Below are positions 33,483 through 45,125 of a DNA stretch of 64,000 nucleotides, one piece after another (position 1 is the stretch's first letter; the number at the start of each line of letters is the position of its first letter). The position numbers and the translations under genes were made by a program. The DNA is from Lunularia cruciata (Eukaryota; Streptophyta; Marchantiopsida; Lunulariales; Lunulariaceae): NCBI GenBank assembly GCA_948567375.1, contig OX419760.1:37634001-37698000 (forward strand), in the 5' to 3' direction. The notes beneath the pieces were generated by a model. It was given only the letters and a program-made list of their open reading frames with translations, was not told where the DNA came from and did no database searches.

Positions 33483-35830
33483 ATGGTGGAGATAGCTGCT
33501 AGTAATTGTGAAGAAGGCCCCAAAGTAATTGGGAAGAGAGCTATTCCGGCTCAATGGATAGAGTCGGATTGGAAGTTAGTCTTAGGGAAGGAAGCGAGAG
33601 ATGCAGCCAAAGTCACCTTCTATCGGAAGTGTGAAGCTTCGGAAGAGGCCACAAAAATCAGGAATTCATTCTTCACTCTACGGACCAACAATGGCTACAA
33701 GGTGGAATCCTATTGGGACCCAATTAAGTGAAGCATTATGGGCATGCTGATGGCAAAGTTCAAGCCAGAGCAAACAACATACGTGAATATGCAACAAGTA
33801 GTCTTCTTCCACCAAATGTTTGCAAGAGAGAAGGTAAATTGTGCAAAGTGCTTCCATCAAAGGATGAGGCAAATGATCATTAACTAGAGGATGAATTTTC
33901 TGCTTCACTACTTCATACCATTTGCAACATATATCTTCCTTGGGCTAAACTAGGTAACAACAGAGGAGAAGCATCACATGGTCTCACATTTCCATCCCAA
34001 TCTGCATTGTCAAGCAGATGACGAGGAACAACAATACATTTTGCAACTGCAGTCCAATGATGAACATTTTTCTAGGATAGGATAGAGGAGGATCATGGGA
34101 GGAAGAAGTCTAAAGATGAAGAAGTGGGCTAAACTTGAAGGAGTTATGTTACCTCTCCCACCACAAAAGACACAAAGACTTGACCCGTGAGGTAAGGAAG
34201 TGATGATGGAACAGTCATCAAGAACAAAGTCTGAAGGAGAGATAGAGTCAAAGAGAGAGGGTTTGGAAGAAGAAGAACTCACATTGCAGGGCGAGGAGTC
34301 TAGCAATCAGAGTGAAGGAGAAGATGAAGTCTAGTAGTCAATTGATGCAAGGATGGGAGAAGACGATGAGGAGTTCCATGCGGTAATTGATCATATGGAA
34401 GGAGGAGATGCTCCATTTTTGGAGCTGCCTACGGAGGAGATGGACAAAGAACCAAAGAAGGTAGTCCAAAAGGGAGTGAGGTCAAAGAGATTATTGTAGA
34501 CTGCACCTATAGGTCCAAACCGAGTAGAAGACAAAGAAGCAAGCTCAAAAGAGATGACTTTGAAGGTGCAAAGATCATGATTTCAGGGTACGGCCCTTGT
34601 TGAGGAAGTGCTGATGGAGGCCAAGTATGAAGACCAGGAAGGAGCATAAGACTTTGATGGAGTGAAGTACTTGTCAATGATCATGTGTCTGTTGTTGTTG
34701 CTGCAATTAAAGCAAAAGAAGAAGGAGATATAGGAAAATCATCTGGAGGTGAAGAACAAGTTGGAGGTAATGAAGTATATGCTCAAAGAAATGCATGAAC
34801 TGAAGGCAAAGTTAACCTGAAGGGAAGAAGAACCCAAAGAACTTTGGGTGAATGCAAGCTTAAAGCAAAAGATGTTAGAGAACTTGCAAGAGAGTTTTGA
34901 GAGTTGAGGAAGAGATCTGGACTGTCAAGCCAAAGAGTTGAAGAACCAGAAGGCAATAGTCAAGAAGATGAAAATTGAAGTAGGAGAAGCTCATATTGAA
35001 GTGATACATGTAGAAGCAATTGCAATAGTGATGGAGCTAGAGTTAGAGAGTCTAAAGAAGAGCACAGCAGAGAAAGATCAACCATGGTAGTGGGAATTGA
35101 CAATCATACACCAAGAAGAAGAAATATTGTGAGGTCTAGTAAGAAGTGCTGAAAGTCAGATTGCCCAATATGTAGAAGAGAAGAAGATGCTAGCAGCTGA
35201 GTACAAAGACAAGTTGAAGATGTATCATGAGGAGTTGAGGATGGAATAATCTCGGGTGTATACATTGGAATTTGTAGGAGAGATCATTAGGAGAATGAGG
35301 GTGATGCTGAGCACAGAAGCTAAAGGGAAGTTGGAGGGAATAGGACAACATGAATTAAAATTGCTTGTGTGGGAAACTTGGAAGAGTAAGGCAAAGGACA
35401 ACTATGAATAGTTTGTTGATTTGCTTGAGAGAACAAGTAGATAGGAAGATAATAGAAGTAGGAGATAATGTTTGTCTTAGATTAGATTTAGTGTAAACTC
35501 AAAATAAGATAAACTTTGGAGTAGTGTGAAGGAAGATATGAAGTCCAAAGTTGTAGAAGTAGGAGTGCAAGTGACTTTGGGTGAGTTGCTTGAGACATTG
35601 GAAAAGAGTGGGTTAGTGGATAAAGAAGAATTAGGTAGATTACCCATGTTTGCAATTATAGTTTAGAGTGAAGAGATAGTAGAAATAGTGGGTGAAGTAG
35701 TAGTATTAGATAGACCCAAAGAGGGAGAAGTATGCAAGGGAACATTGGGTTTGGAAGCCAAAGTTGAAGTTGACATTGGATCAAAGTAGAAACAAATTTG
35801 AGATTTGAAGAGGTAGATATGAAGAGGTGT
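33483..35830 (+). pseudogene. Full-span coiled-coil protein remnant in element D
   Basis: In mostly one frame: an N-terminal globular part (VIGKRAIPAQWIESDWKLVL, VVFFHQMFAREKVNCAKCFH), then an acidic Glu/Ser linker (GEIESKREGLEEEELTLQGE), a long Lys/Glu heptad-rich coiled coil, and the family tail (VEVGVQVTLGELLETLEKSG, SEEIVEI, RPKEGEV). About 780 codons in all, with roughly twenty stops of all three kinds. It ends just before the TATA box, so in LTR terms the gene sits inside U3. No known gag, pol or transposase motif is visible. Confidence 0.6.
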
Positions 35831-35908
35831 TTTGTCATTTTGGATCTTTAGGTTGGTAAAGTTGTTGTAGAATGGTATTTTTGTTAGTAACTATTGAAGT
35901 GTTTTGCC

Positions 35909-35916
35909 TATTTAAA
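35909..35916 (+). promoter_or_regulatory. TATA box of element D
   Basis: TATTTAAAGGAGG, 669 bp before the 3' end. Position and sequence are conserved in A, B and (diverged) C. Downstream sequence is shared by all copies, including a TTACTCTCT...GGGTG block. Confidence 0.6.
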
Positions 35917-36585
35917 GGAGGCATTTGTAGTGTGTTGTTGTTCATTATTTGTATTTTTGAAGTTGAGTAAAGTGAAGTGCTGTAACTGAGTGCTCATTGT
36001 TTCAGCTTAATTTTGAGTACCAATCGTATGTGTGTGGTTGTGAGTGTTTGGTGAATTTTGAAGTGCAAATCAGTGAGCTTGTTGGAGGTTGGATTTTGCT
36101 ATTCTGATTACATTTTGTGTGTTTGATCTTGAGTTAATAGCAATCAAAGCAATGCATTGATGGATCTGTGAGGAACTATAGTGTTGGTAGTATTCTTAAT
36201 TTGAGAGTGCAACATTGGGTTGATATAAAAAAATTTGGGTCAAGGAAGCTGTGCCTTCAATGGAGGGGTGGAACACAATTCTGAGGCAAAAAAATTTTGT
36301 GGTGAAGTAGCCTTCTTTGGAAGAATTTGAATCATCACAATCAAGATTGTTTGGAAAGATTTGATGGAGTTGTGATAATGTGAGAGTAAATTTGTGATGA
36401 AACTGCATATGAGTGCTTGTTACTCTCTTTTGGGTGTGGTTTCTACCTGAGAGATTAAAGAAGAACTCAAGAGGAACTAATTATTACTATTTTACTTCAT
36501 ATTTGACCATTTTTTTTCATTATCTCTATGTGAACAAACTTTACTTACTGATTACCACAAAAGTGATACTTGCCGGGTTGTCACA

Positions 36586-38640
36586 CATTGCCTTGTGGAC
36601 TTAGAGGTGGCACAAATTCAGATTGATTGAAAAAATTACCCTATCCTTGCAACAAGATGTTTATATCCTTCAATCTGCACATTAAAAATTTTTGCCAATC
36701 ATCAGTAGTGAAACATTGTTATTCCTTGATGTGTGAAGCAGCATGCGTGCTAATGATGACCAAAATCGGTTCTTTCTCCAACATGGCAACAACTGCTTGA
36801 GGGAAGTCAGACTGCTGAATGCTGACATGGCACCCCATACCCATAATCATGATAGTGGTCTTGTTCTTGTGGTCTTGGGACCATCATTGTCATTGTGGTG
36901 GGCTTCATTTTGATGATATCCTCTTGACTGCATGGTTTTAGAATATCTCTCAAGGAATTGGGCTACAAGTCCTAAATCTTAATTGCTTATGTGAACCTAA
37001 ACTAGGTAATCACCCAATTGTGCAAAAAGAAACACAAAAATCTTCATTAGGAGGCATGGAGTGGGTCATCACAGTTCTCTTCTTTGCCTTTACCATCGGC
37101 CTGGAAGGTGTTGTCTTCTTATTATCTGCAGCATTCTCCTCTTCTTGGGAGGTGTCATCTTTATATTCCTTGTCTTCATCTTTGTCATTTGTCCCCTATG
37201 TTTTTCTTGTCCTTTTCTTGGCCTTTACCTTTGGCTTGGAAGTTGTTGTCTTCTTCATCTTTGTAGCTACCGGGATATCCTTGGCTATCTCTTCTTATTT
37301 CTTCTTTTTGTAGCCCAAATTATTGTGTGCTTCTTCTACATGAACAAATATTCTAGTTTGGGCAAATTTTTCATTTTCAAATGCATATTTCATTTGCATA
37401 TTTTCCTTCTCTTTTGGATTATCAAAGTGTCCTTCAAGGAAGTAGTGATTGGGATATTTCTCCTTCTTTGCTAAAATCAGAAGGTCTATCCCAAGGTAAA
37501 AGTGAACTACAAGGGACATAGAAGTATCACTCCTCCATCCCACTAAGTTCTTGTGCATGCCACCAAAACATTGTTGCCAAATTTACATGCCTCCCTTTGA
37601 AGAAGTACTTGAAGAAGATTGTTGTGCTATTATTCAAGTAGGTAGTTTGTTTAGACTTGAGCAACTTTATTATTGACTTAGTGAGTGTTCTTTGGGCAGA
37701 ATTCTTGAATCTAGGGACTAACCAACTATTTTTGGTCTTATCATCCTTGAATGCCGCCCTAAACCTTGCCTCCATGCTTGCATTTGGTTGGGTCTATTAT
37801 GCATCTAGAGTCATGGCATCCATGGGTGAATTCTTTGGCTCCAACACTTTCCATCAATGCTCCTCCATCTAGGCAAAGAGATTTCCTTGTAGATTTTCCA
37901 GCCTTGGATCTCGGTTATCTCTAATTTTCTTAAGCATTGCATGATCACTCAGCTGCTAATTCTAAAGCAAGAATTCAATCTTCTTGCTATGGAGAAAATT
38001 TGCTCTAAAGAAGATTGCACATTTGATCATTCCAAGAAATCTAAGAACAATCTCAGGTACTGCTCTTTGAAATTTAGGTGGTCAGTGCACTAAAGCCATG
38101 TCCTTTCCCTTCATCTCAAGGTAAGAATTACACTTGCAAAGATGTGCTCTCTTCTTACAACTCAAAGTCTTGCAATTTCTTGCTGAAGGTGTGGAGAGGT
38201 CTAACTTGGCTAAGAATTGCATTTTTCTATTCTGGAAAAGTGGATTGGTTTCATCCAAGTTTTATAGTGTTGACTGAACCGTTAAAAATTTTTGGTAGGT
38301 ATTCCTTGGATGAGCAGTTGTGACCCACATATGTGAGCATTTGGTATGTCCAGTGGTTATTAATGCTAACTTCTTGTTTGTACTGTGCCATATTTGTGTC
38401 ATCAGGATCCATTTGAGTTGACTAGATTTCAGGCCAAGTGTCTTCTAAGGCCAAAGGCAAATGATGCCAAAGGTCTCTTTAGACTAGGGGTGTATTTTGG
38501 GCAAAAGGTCTTTGTCCTCAAGGTCCTTAGTGTTGGGTCCCTTCCTTGTACAATCATTCTTGTCCTCTTGACAATTCACTTCTTCTCTTTTTCTTTTGCT
38601 TGGTGCATTTCTCCCCATATCAAAGGTAATTGATATATAA
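36586..38640 (-). pseudogene. Older relic right of element D, with charged protein remnant
   Basis: The minus strand at 37775-37527 reads SKQTTYLNNSTTIFFKYFFK then GRHVNLATMFWWHAQELSG, a diverged version of the N-terminal domain in A, C and D. At 37313-37020 a Lys/Glu-rich stretch follows (PVATKMKKTTTSKPKVKAKK) that occurs twice with the motif KVKAKKRT. Stops separate the parts. The segment 36600-37020 and the right end 37880-38640 hold nothing recognisable. No terminal motif or target duplication was found. Confidence 0.4.
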
Positions 38641-39448
38641 CCTTTTTTTCAACCTTGGCAACTTGCTAACTGCTGATATTTCTATGAAAACTAACCAAAA
38701 ATTCAAAAAATGGTCGACTTTGTGAAAAGATTAGATATCATAATTATGTATATTGATAATTCCAATTTATTTCCTCATGACATGCACCACTGTTATGTTT
38801 AACATATAGAATGTAAGAAAGCCTCATTGAAAGGGCAATAATTTGGAAGAAGGCACTTCTTTTATTTTAAATTTCTCTATATGGCAAACATGTTGAGTAA
38901 AAACAAGGCAAACCTTAGTATTAAGCTGCTCTCATTCAAACAATGTGAACCGAGTCACAAAGTGAAATAAGGATGTATATCCTTATTTCTCAAACATAAG
39001 ATTTCAAAGGCATTCAACCTTAGGTTATAGCAATTGAACAAATTAGTTCTCATCACCGGGTTCTCTATAATCATCTAGAAAAAGGTCAATGGCCACTTCA
39101 CAATCTTATGTAACTTGACCATGTTATTCTAAGATTTTGGTGAGTGTTATGTGCATGCTATCAATATCAAATGAGAGCTGGACCAGCTCTGATCACTATC
39201 CTATATGTTGGACGGTTCTACATTAGTGCATCTTGCGGAAACTTGCAGTAACCTCATGAGAGTGTAATTTTATGAATGTTTGTGAGAATGTGTAAACTTG
39301 TGTTATAACCTTCACATATGTTTGTAGAAATCACCCTTACAACTATCATGACATGATTTACCTGGTGAATGAATAACAATAGAATATATAATATTCTTTT
39401 TTATATTATATTAATGATCCTCTGGGCTTATAGATTGTCATTGGAATA

Positions 39449-39498
39449 ATCTGAATACATTCACTTGAATGATATCTGAATACATTCACTTGAATGAT
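39449..39498. repeat. 25-bp perfect tandem duplication
   Basis: ATCTGAATACATTCACTTGA followed by ATGAT occurs twice in succession with no difference. Likely replication slippage. Confidence 0.85.
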
Positions 39499-42153
39499 AA
39501 GATTATAATTATAATCTTATCCTTATCTAAGACTCTAATGTATATAGGTGATGAAATTCATATGATATTAGATAATTAATTTTTTTAATAAATGTTTAAT
39601 TTTAGTTTCCCATTTTTTTATAAGTTAAAATTATTATATTTCTTGTGAAGGTCCTTGTACATTGTGCTCCATTTTAGTTTTTCATTGAAAATCTAAAATG
39701 GAACACAATATTATTTAAAATTTTATGAGTATAACTGAAATAACAAATAAAATGATGTGGAATCCTCTAACAAAAGAATATAATTACAACTTACAATGTA
39801 ATGGGAAACCAAACTTAAATATATTTAAAATAAATAGATATCAAAACATGATTTTTAGTTTTAGTGTTTAATTAAAATCTATCTGATCTTTGAATATCAT
39901 TTAAAGAATGATTTGAATCTGAAAAATAAAACATATTTTATTTTTTAACATATATTTAAATATAAAGAATTATTAAGTTTTTTATATACATGCCTATATT
40001 GAAAAAGTTGGTCTTGAATACCAAAGTATTGAGAATACTAGGGGTTTGAATCCTCTCCATCCGTGAGTATGTTAATGAGTTAATATTTTAATTTTAATAT
40101 TTAATTGGATACATAAATTATGAATTTTTCTTTATTTTATTAAAATAAACTATTTTAACATTTAAAATAATAATCTTATAGCCTAACCTTTCTTGACGTT
40201 ACTTGTTGTCGGGAGTGTAAAGACAAAAAGTATCTTTCATAGTATGCTATATGCGTTTCCTCACCTTTGGAAAGAAATTGGATTTAGATTGTAACTTTCT
40301 CCAATTCATGATTTCGTTACATGAGGTGCTAGAGGACGCATTTCTCATGATGAGACTATTAAACCTAGCCCTACTTTACCTCTTATGTTTTATCTTCATA
40401 CGGCTTGATGAGATCTTCCCATTCTTCTTGTTATTTTACGCAATCGAGTTAAGGGAAGATAATAATTCAGAATATACTTGACTACGTCCGCAATTCCCAA
40501 ATATATGCTAGATCTAGCATGTATAACATATCCAACATCCAAATTTTCAAACGATACTCTTGCTTCATGTAGTTCTAGAGTATCTTCATCCCCACAAAGA
40601 AAGTTTAACTATATCCCCTTTCTCAAGATGCAGAAAGTTTTATTGATTCTGAGTTCTTTACACAACGTATGTTTATTGATGGGCGGGGATTTAATTTCAT
40701 ATTTAGATTTTGAAGTTTTATATACAATTCGTTATATGTTAGGTGTCACTTGAGCTCATCCTTCATGTCATATCTACGATAAAAAAAGGTCATGCTAACG
40801 TATTAACGTTTTATTATAAATTTCAATTTTATTTCATTTCTCGATTCATTTTCATTCTAGATAATATTTATAAAATAAAATGTAAAATTCCCTTAATTAA
40901 TTTTTATTATTTATTTATTTTACCAAATGTAAATTTTAGGGAGATATAATGCAAAGCAGTGAAATGTATCAATATTTTATTTGAACTATATTTCATAAAT
41001 GATTGTAAATTTTTCCAAGATTGTAAGACTGAACAATTTGGTGGAGTATTTGAATATTTACTTGAATTCTATAATCAAAATTCTCGCAAAATTTTAGTAT
41101 GAACCTAGAGTGACATTTTGATTAGAGTTTTGAATAACAGTGTGAACTACAAAAATTAGAACAAATTCATTATATTTTCAATTGAGCTATAGTGGTCAAA
41201 TTGGGATTTTTTGCATATTATTGGATAAATTTTTATGATATTTTCAAGCAAGCCACAATGGTCAAATTGGAATACTTTCTATATCATTAGAAATTTTATC
41301 TCATAAATTTTGTCATTGAATCATAGAAAGTGAAGCACTAATAGAGGATTTGGCTAAGTCGTATGTAATTGGATCCTCACTTACTTTGCATATTTAATTG
41401 TGCATCCAATTGGTTTCGATTGATCGGATTAATTGCTAAAAAATATAAAATTACACTGTCTGTAATCCATATTGAAAGTAGCTCATAGATAGAGTAGAGT
41501 TATTCATGGATACAGTAAAGACGTTATAAAGCACTAAAAGAGAATTTTGGTTGAGTTGTATGTATTTGGATCCTCACTTATTTTGTATATTTCATTGTGC
41601 CTTCAATTGGTTTGGATTGATATATATATATATGCATTATATTTAGTATTTAGGTTTATTTTCTTTATATTTGTTGTGATTTGGAATGGTATGCGTTCAA
41701 TCTATCTAGAGTTTTTCATAAGATGTATTACATATTTGTCATTGATAACGCTAAACATAATAATTAACAAACGAAGGGTACATATTATAATATATTACAT
41801 TTTATATTTTCACACAATGAAAGAAAAAGAAAAACTTAGTATACAAATTCCTAGAAATTGGAACACAAGTGATCACAACCACCCATGATAACATGATAAG
41901 TCTAGATACAACTTCCCGCCGTCCATATCGAATCCTCATACTACAAAATTACACATCCGTGTGTTCTAAGAAAGTAGGTAAAAGTACAATACACCGTGTT
42001 TAATGCAGTTTTTACAACTTCACAGGCAAACCCCAAGTGTTTTAATGCGAGTTCTACAACTTTGCGGACACCACTTTGCATACAACTTTATTGAATTGAT
42101 ATATTAGAGTAGACATTATAGATATATTCGACTATATATTGAATTGATATATA

Positions 42154-42193
42154 TTGGTTCATATAACATGTATTCACATGTTATATGGACCAA
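42154..42193. repeat. Hairpin-forming inverted repeat
   Basis: TTGGTTCATATAACATGT, a 4-base loop ATTC, then ACATGTTATATGGACCAA. The 18-bp stem has one T:G-type mismatch. It lies just outside the inner end of the right inverted-repeat arm. Confidence 0.8.
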
Positions 42194-42348
42194 CATTTTA
42201 AGAGATGTATATTGATATAATGAACACGCATGCAGAAAACAATATCTTAATTGCTTAGTTCAACTTAAGGAGGATTCTTCGACGCAATTTAAATCAAAAT
42301 TTAACACGGAATTAAAACCACCATTTTATGTGTGGACGCGAACGCGAA

Positions 42349-42384
42349 CAACTCTTCCTCTTATTACAAGAAGAGGAAGAGTTG
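42349..42384. repeat. Perfect 14-bp inverted repeat at the inner arm boundary
   Basis: CAACTCTTCCTCTT, 8-base loop, AAGAGGAAGAGTTG. The left arm has only one half of it, so the palindrome arose in the right arm alone. Confidence 0.8.
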
Positions 42385-42607
42385 CTACTTGCCCCTTAAT
42401 TTCGTTCCATCTTGTTGTTGACGCAGTGAAAGAAAACAGATTGGAGTTTTCCACAAGATTCGGTTGTTCTCGTCTTGTTTGCAATTGAAGGAGCAACAGT
42501 GAATGGGATAGTCACAGCAGCCGCCAAGGAGGACGAACATAAAAAGGACGAGGAGGAGGCCCGAATAAGGAGCTCTTGAGATACATACAGAATCGACAAA
42601 AAACAAG

Positions 42608-42829
42608 GTAGATTCTGAACGAGTCCCATCGTGCATCGAGAAACGTGCTGGGTATCGATCAAGAAAGGTAAACGGGAGGAACGTAGATTCTGACTGAGTC
42701 CCATCTCTTGCATTCGAAAGACGTGTTGGATAACGATCAAGAAAGGTAGAGAGGAGAATCGTAAATTCTGATGGAGTCCCATCTTGAATCGAAAACATGT
42801 CGGATATCAAGAAAGGTTGAGCGGAGCAA
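42608..42829. repeat. About 75-bp tandem repeat, three units (right arm)
   Basis: Units start at 42608, 42683 and 42761 (GTAGATTCTGA or GTAAATTCTGA), each running through GAGTCCCATC to GATCAAGAAAGGT or a close variant. The left arm carries two units at 5290-5440. Confidence 0.8.
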
Positions 42830-43579
42830 CAATTTGGACGACTCAGCCCTGCCCATGCGGGAAAGACTTTTGTTCAGAAACTCTTTCTTTTGCGTTGGGT
42901 CGATACCCTGTCCACTGCCAAAATGATATTGCCTACCAGCATTAGCAATGGTGGTTGTGCTTTTGCATTCCATGAAGCTGAAAGACCAATTGCTCCTGTT
43001 TGGCATATCATGATCTATTTTACAAGTCTTTAAGACTCCTTCATGCCGCCGATGCCAAAGATTCAGTTAGTGTTTAAAAGCACTTGAACGAGAGATACTC
43101 CGCAGTGTATTAGTACTACCATGCCGCTGCAGCGTTGGTGCTGATGTTAGTTTCTACGTTTCATACGGGTGGGAGACTTGTGATGTTAAGGATGCCAAAT
43201 CTAAAAGCTTTCGAACGGCGTCCAAGTGGTCTATGCGGAGTCTAAACATTTTCATCGTGAAGAAAAATGTACTGAATATCAACACCATTGCGTTGCAGCG
43301 CTAGCTTATCCAGCTGCATAGCCTTCCACCGGGAGAGAAACCTTGGTAGGGGGACGAGCGAAGCACTGGGTTGTTGTTTTGCATATCCATGCAGAACCAA
43401 GCATCAAAACGGCGCAAGAGTCTTGAGCGATGCTAGTCTAAATACTTGATCACTGATATGAAGAAAAATATTGAGTATTGACAAACTGAGTATCATGCTT
43501 GAGTCAGAAAACTTGATTACTGACTTGGAGAAAATAGTTTGTACAATGACATGAACTGACTTCTTGAGCGGAGTTGATA

Positions 43580-43906
43580 TGTTAAAGCCTAAACCCGCGG
43601 GACTAGCGCAGTGCCAACGGGTGTTTTGCATACGATGCGACTCTTGAGACCAATTCCAAGTGAACCTCCTCGAAGAGTTGCTTCGTGGCCACTCGGAGGG
43701 AGGCTGTGAAGAAGCACTTGGAAAGAAAGCGGTATACCACCGCATATCAAGGTTGGTTTATCCTCCTTGCCAAGGGAAGAAAAGGCTTGGCAAGAATGAC
43801 TAGCGAGTGCCAGGGCTGGTGTGTTCTCGCTTATTATCCAGAACCAGTTGATTTATTGTTCGTCAGGCCATGGTACCTATCTGATCATCCTCGGGAAGTC
43901 CAAAGG
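43580..43906 (+). other. Conserved gene-like segment with a splice-donor-like end, right copy
   Basis: Reads GTSAVPTGVLHTM then PIPSEPPRRV, and in a second frame GHSEGGCEEALGKKAVYHRI, parallel to the left arm (3991-4356). It ends with CCAAAG before GTAAGAATAA (donor at 43906), as in the left arm. A third frame is open for 74 codons (43685-43909). Because the best-conserved peptide frame shifts between arms, coding status is unresolved. Confidence 0.3.
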
Positions 43907-44553
43907 TAAGAATAAGCACAATTGCAAGCAGCAAAGAAAATTTTAGAAGATTATACCGGATGCCATTTTAGAGGAGTATACCTAATATGAAGAAAAGTTT
44001 GCAACAGTGACATGAGTTTAAGAGACAAATAAAAGAACCTTCACCTCTCAAGTGGTAGTAACTGAAGGAACATATGGTAGGTAGTCCTTCAAAACGATAA
44101 TCTAGAATACAGATTTAAGAACCATGAAACTCAATGTAACACATGAATTCTCTTAGTAACCACAGAAAGAGTAGACAAAGGAGAACTCTATAACTGAAGC
44201 TTAGTGTATGTGGACCATGGAAGCCGTGTTCTTCTTGTCACATCAAGTATCTGACATCTACAATAAGAATTTTGATGATTGCTGAGTGCGGACCAATTCA
44301 AGCGGTCTAGGTAATAAATCTACTAATTCGACAACGTTTAGAAGACAAACAAACAAATAAATAAGTAATAAGAGATTTCAAGTTGAGTCTTAGTCAGTAT
44401 ATATCAATCCAGGGGGTGTAGCTAGATTCTCTGACCCAGTTGACTCGGTTAGCGTGGTCATGAGTGCATTCGTCACAGACGCGGAGTCAGATAAAACATA
44501 GACTCTGAGATAGAGATGTGATTCAATGCACTGCATAGAATTTAGAATGTAGA

Positions 44554-44745
44554 TTGGAATATGGTGTTTTTTTTTGCAACGATTATGTCATTTCCGAGTT
44601 TGAAGAATACAACGCTGGGAAACCGCTTTCTCGAGCTAGTTACATGATATATACACTGACAATTTTGTGTGTGAAATTTGTAAAGTCATTTCCCACTTCT
44701 GCCATCACTCCTTGTTTAGTATACGACCTCCCACCTCCACAGTAA
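44554..44745 (+). other. Conserved gene-like segment, right copy
   Basis: Open frame of 63 codons containing EFEEYNAGKPLSRA and MIYTLTILCVKFVKSFPTS, matching the left arm at 3140-3345, where the frame has a TGA. Could be an exon or a conserved transcript. No family recognised. Confidence 0.3.
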
Positions 44746-44992
44746 GTGCATGCGTTGGTGTACCTCTCACTCCCTGTCAAAGTAATTTGGACTGTGAAGG
44801 CGAGTGAAAGGTACACCAAGGTTATTGGCTCTAAACTAAAGCAGTATCGGAGTGATAATTGAAATATTAGTGTCGTGATGTTATGTGGATCCGATTATAT
44901 AATAGCCACAAGAAACTCCAGGACTTGTTGGAAAGGTGAGCTTCAACCATCGTGTTCATCATTGAATTCCAGTAAATTCCACCTACTTCGAG

Positions 44993-45125
44993 AAAGCGGA
45001 TTCAAGATGCAGTTGGAGGCCAAGATTCATGAGATGCTACTACAAGCAACGGCAAGCAAAGCGAGGTCAAATACAACTGTAGGAAAAGGTGACTTACAGG
45101 CAATCCTGGCGAGAAAGTGGGGTGG
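44993..45125 (+). other. Candidate exon shared by both inverted-repeat arms (right copy)
   Basis: After an AG, the 133-nt segment reads SGFKMQLEAKIHEMLLQATA, SKARSNTTVGKGDLQAILAR and KWG, then GTAAGT at 45126-45131. The left copy (2743-2857) is 18 nt shorter in the middle but stays in frame, and both keep the GTAAGT donor. Three-fold indel and donor retention favour a translated exon. Confidence 0.4.

Larger units (their letters stand above)
32766..36585 (+). mobile_element. Element D: longest solo-LTR-like copy
   Basis: Runs from TGTGGTACCCACATTTTTC to CCGGGTTGTCACA. It is flanked by the perfect 5-bp repeat CATTG (32761-32765 and 36586-36590). Length 3820 bp. The two ends of D do not repeat each other, so it is not a small element with its own pair of LTRs. 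TATTTAAA at 35909-35916 lies about 670 bp from the 3' end. Coding remnants fill 33483-35830. D preserves the family structure best. Confidence 0.9.
38641..42309. other. AT-rich stretch without recognisable genes
   Basis: Very AT-rich, with several short low-complexity open frames on the plus strand (for example 40251-40481 and 41547-41888). Their hydrophobic Phe/Ile/Leu-rich content follows from base composition. It is the right remnant of the original spacer between the inverted-repeat arms. It contains a 25-bp direct duplication (39449-39498), a short TA run near 41620 and a hairpin at 42154-42193. Confidence 0.55.

Noticed and set aside
32766-36585. Element D as a DNA transposon with terminal inverted repeats
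   Set aside because: Only TGTG/CACA is shared between the ends. TG/CA ends, a 5-bp target duplication and a TATA box near the 3' end fit an LTR better, and no transposase motif is present.
40041-40053. B-box-like GGGGTTTGAATCC, possible tRNA gene
   Set aside because: No A box or acceptor and anticodon stems can be folded around it. A similar lone T-arm-like ATGGATTCAAATTCCAT in the 157-bp duplication was rejected for the same reason.
40251-40753. Plus-strand open frames in AT-rich sequence, possible organelle-derived genes
   Set aside because: Phe/Leu/Ile-rich products follow from base composition. No organelle gene motif was recognised.
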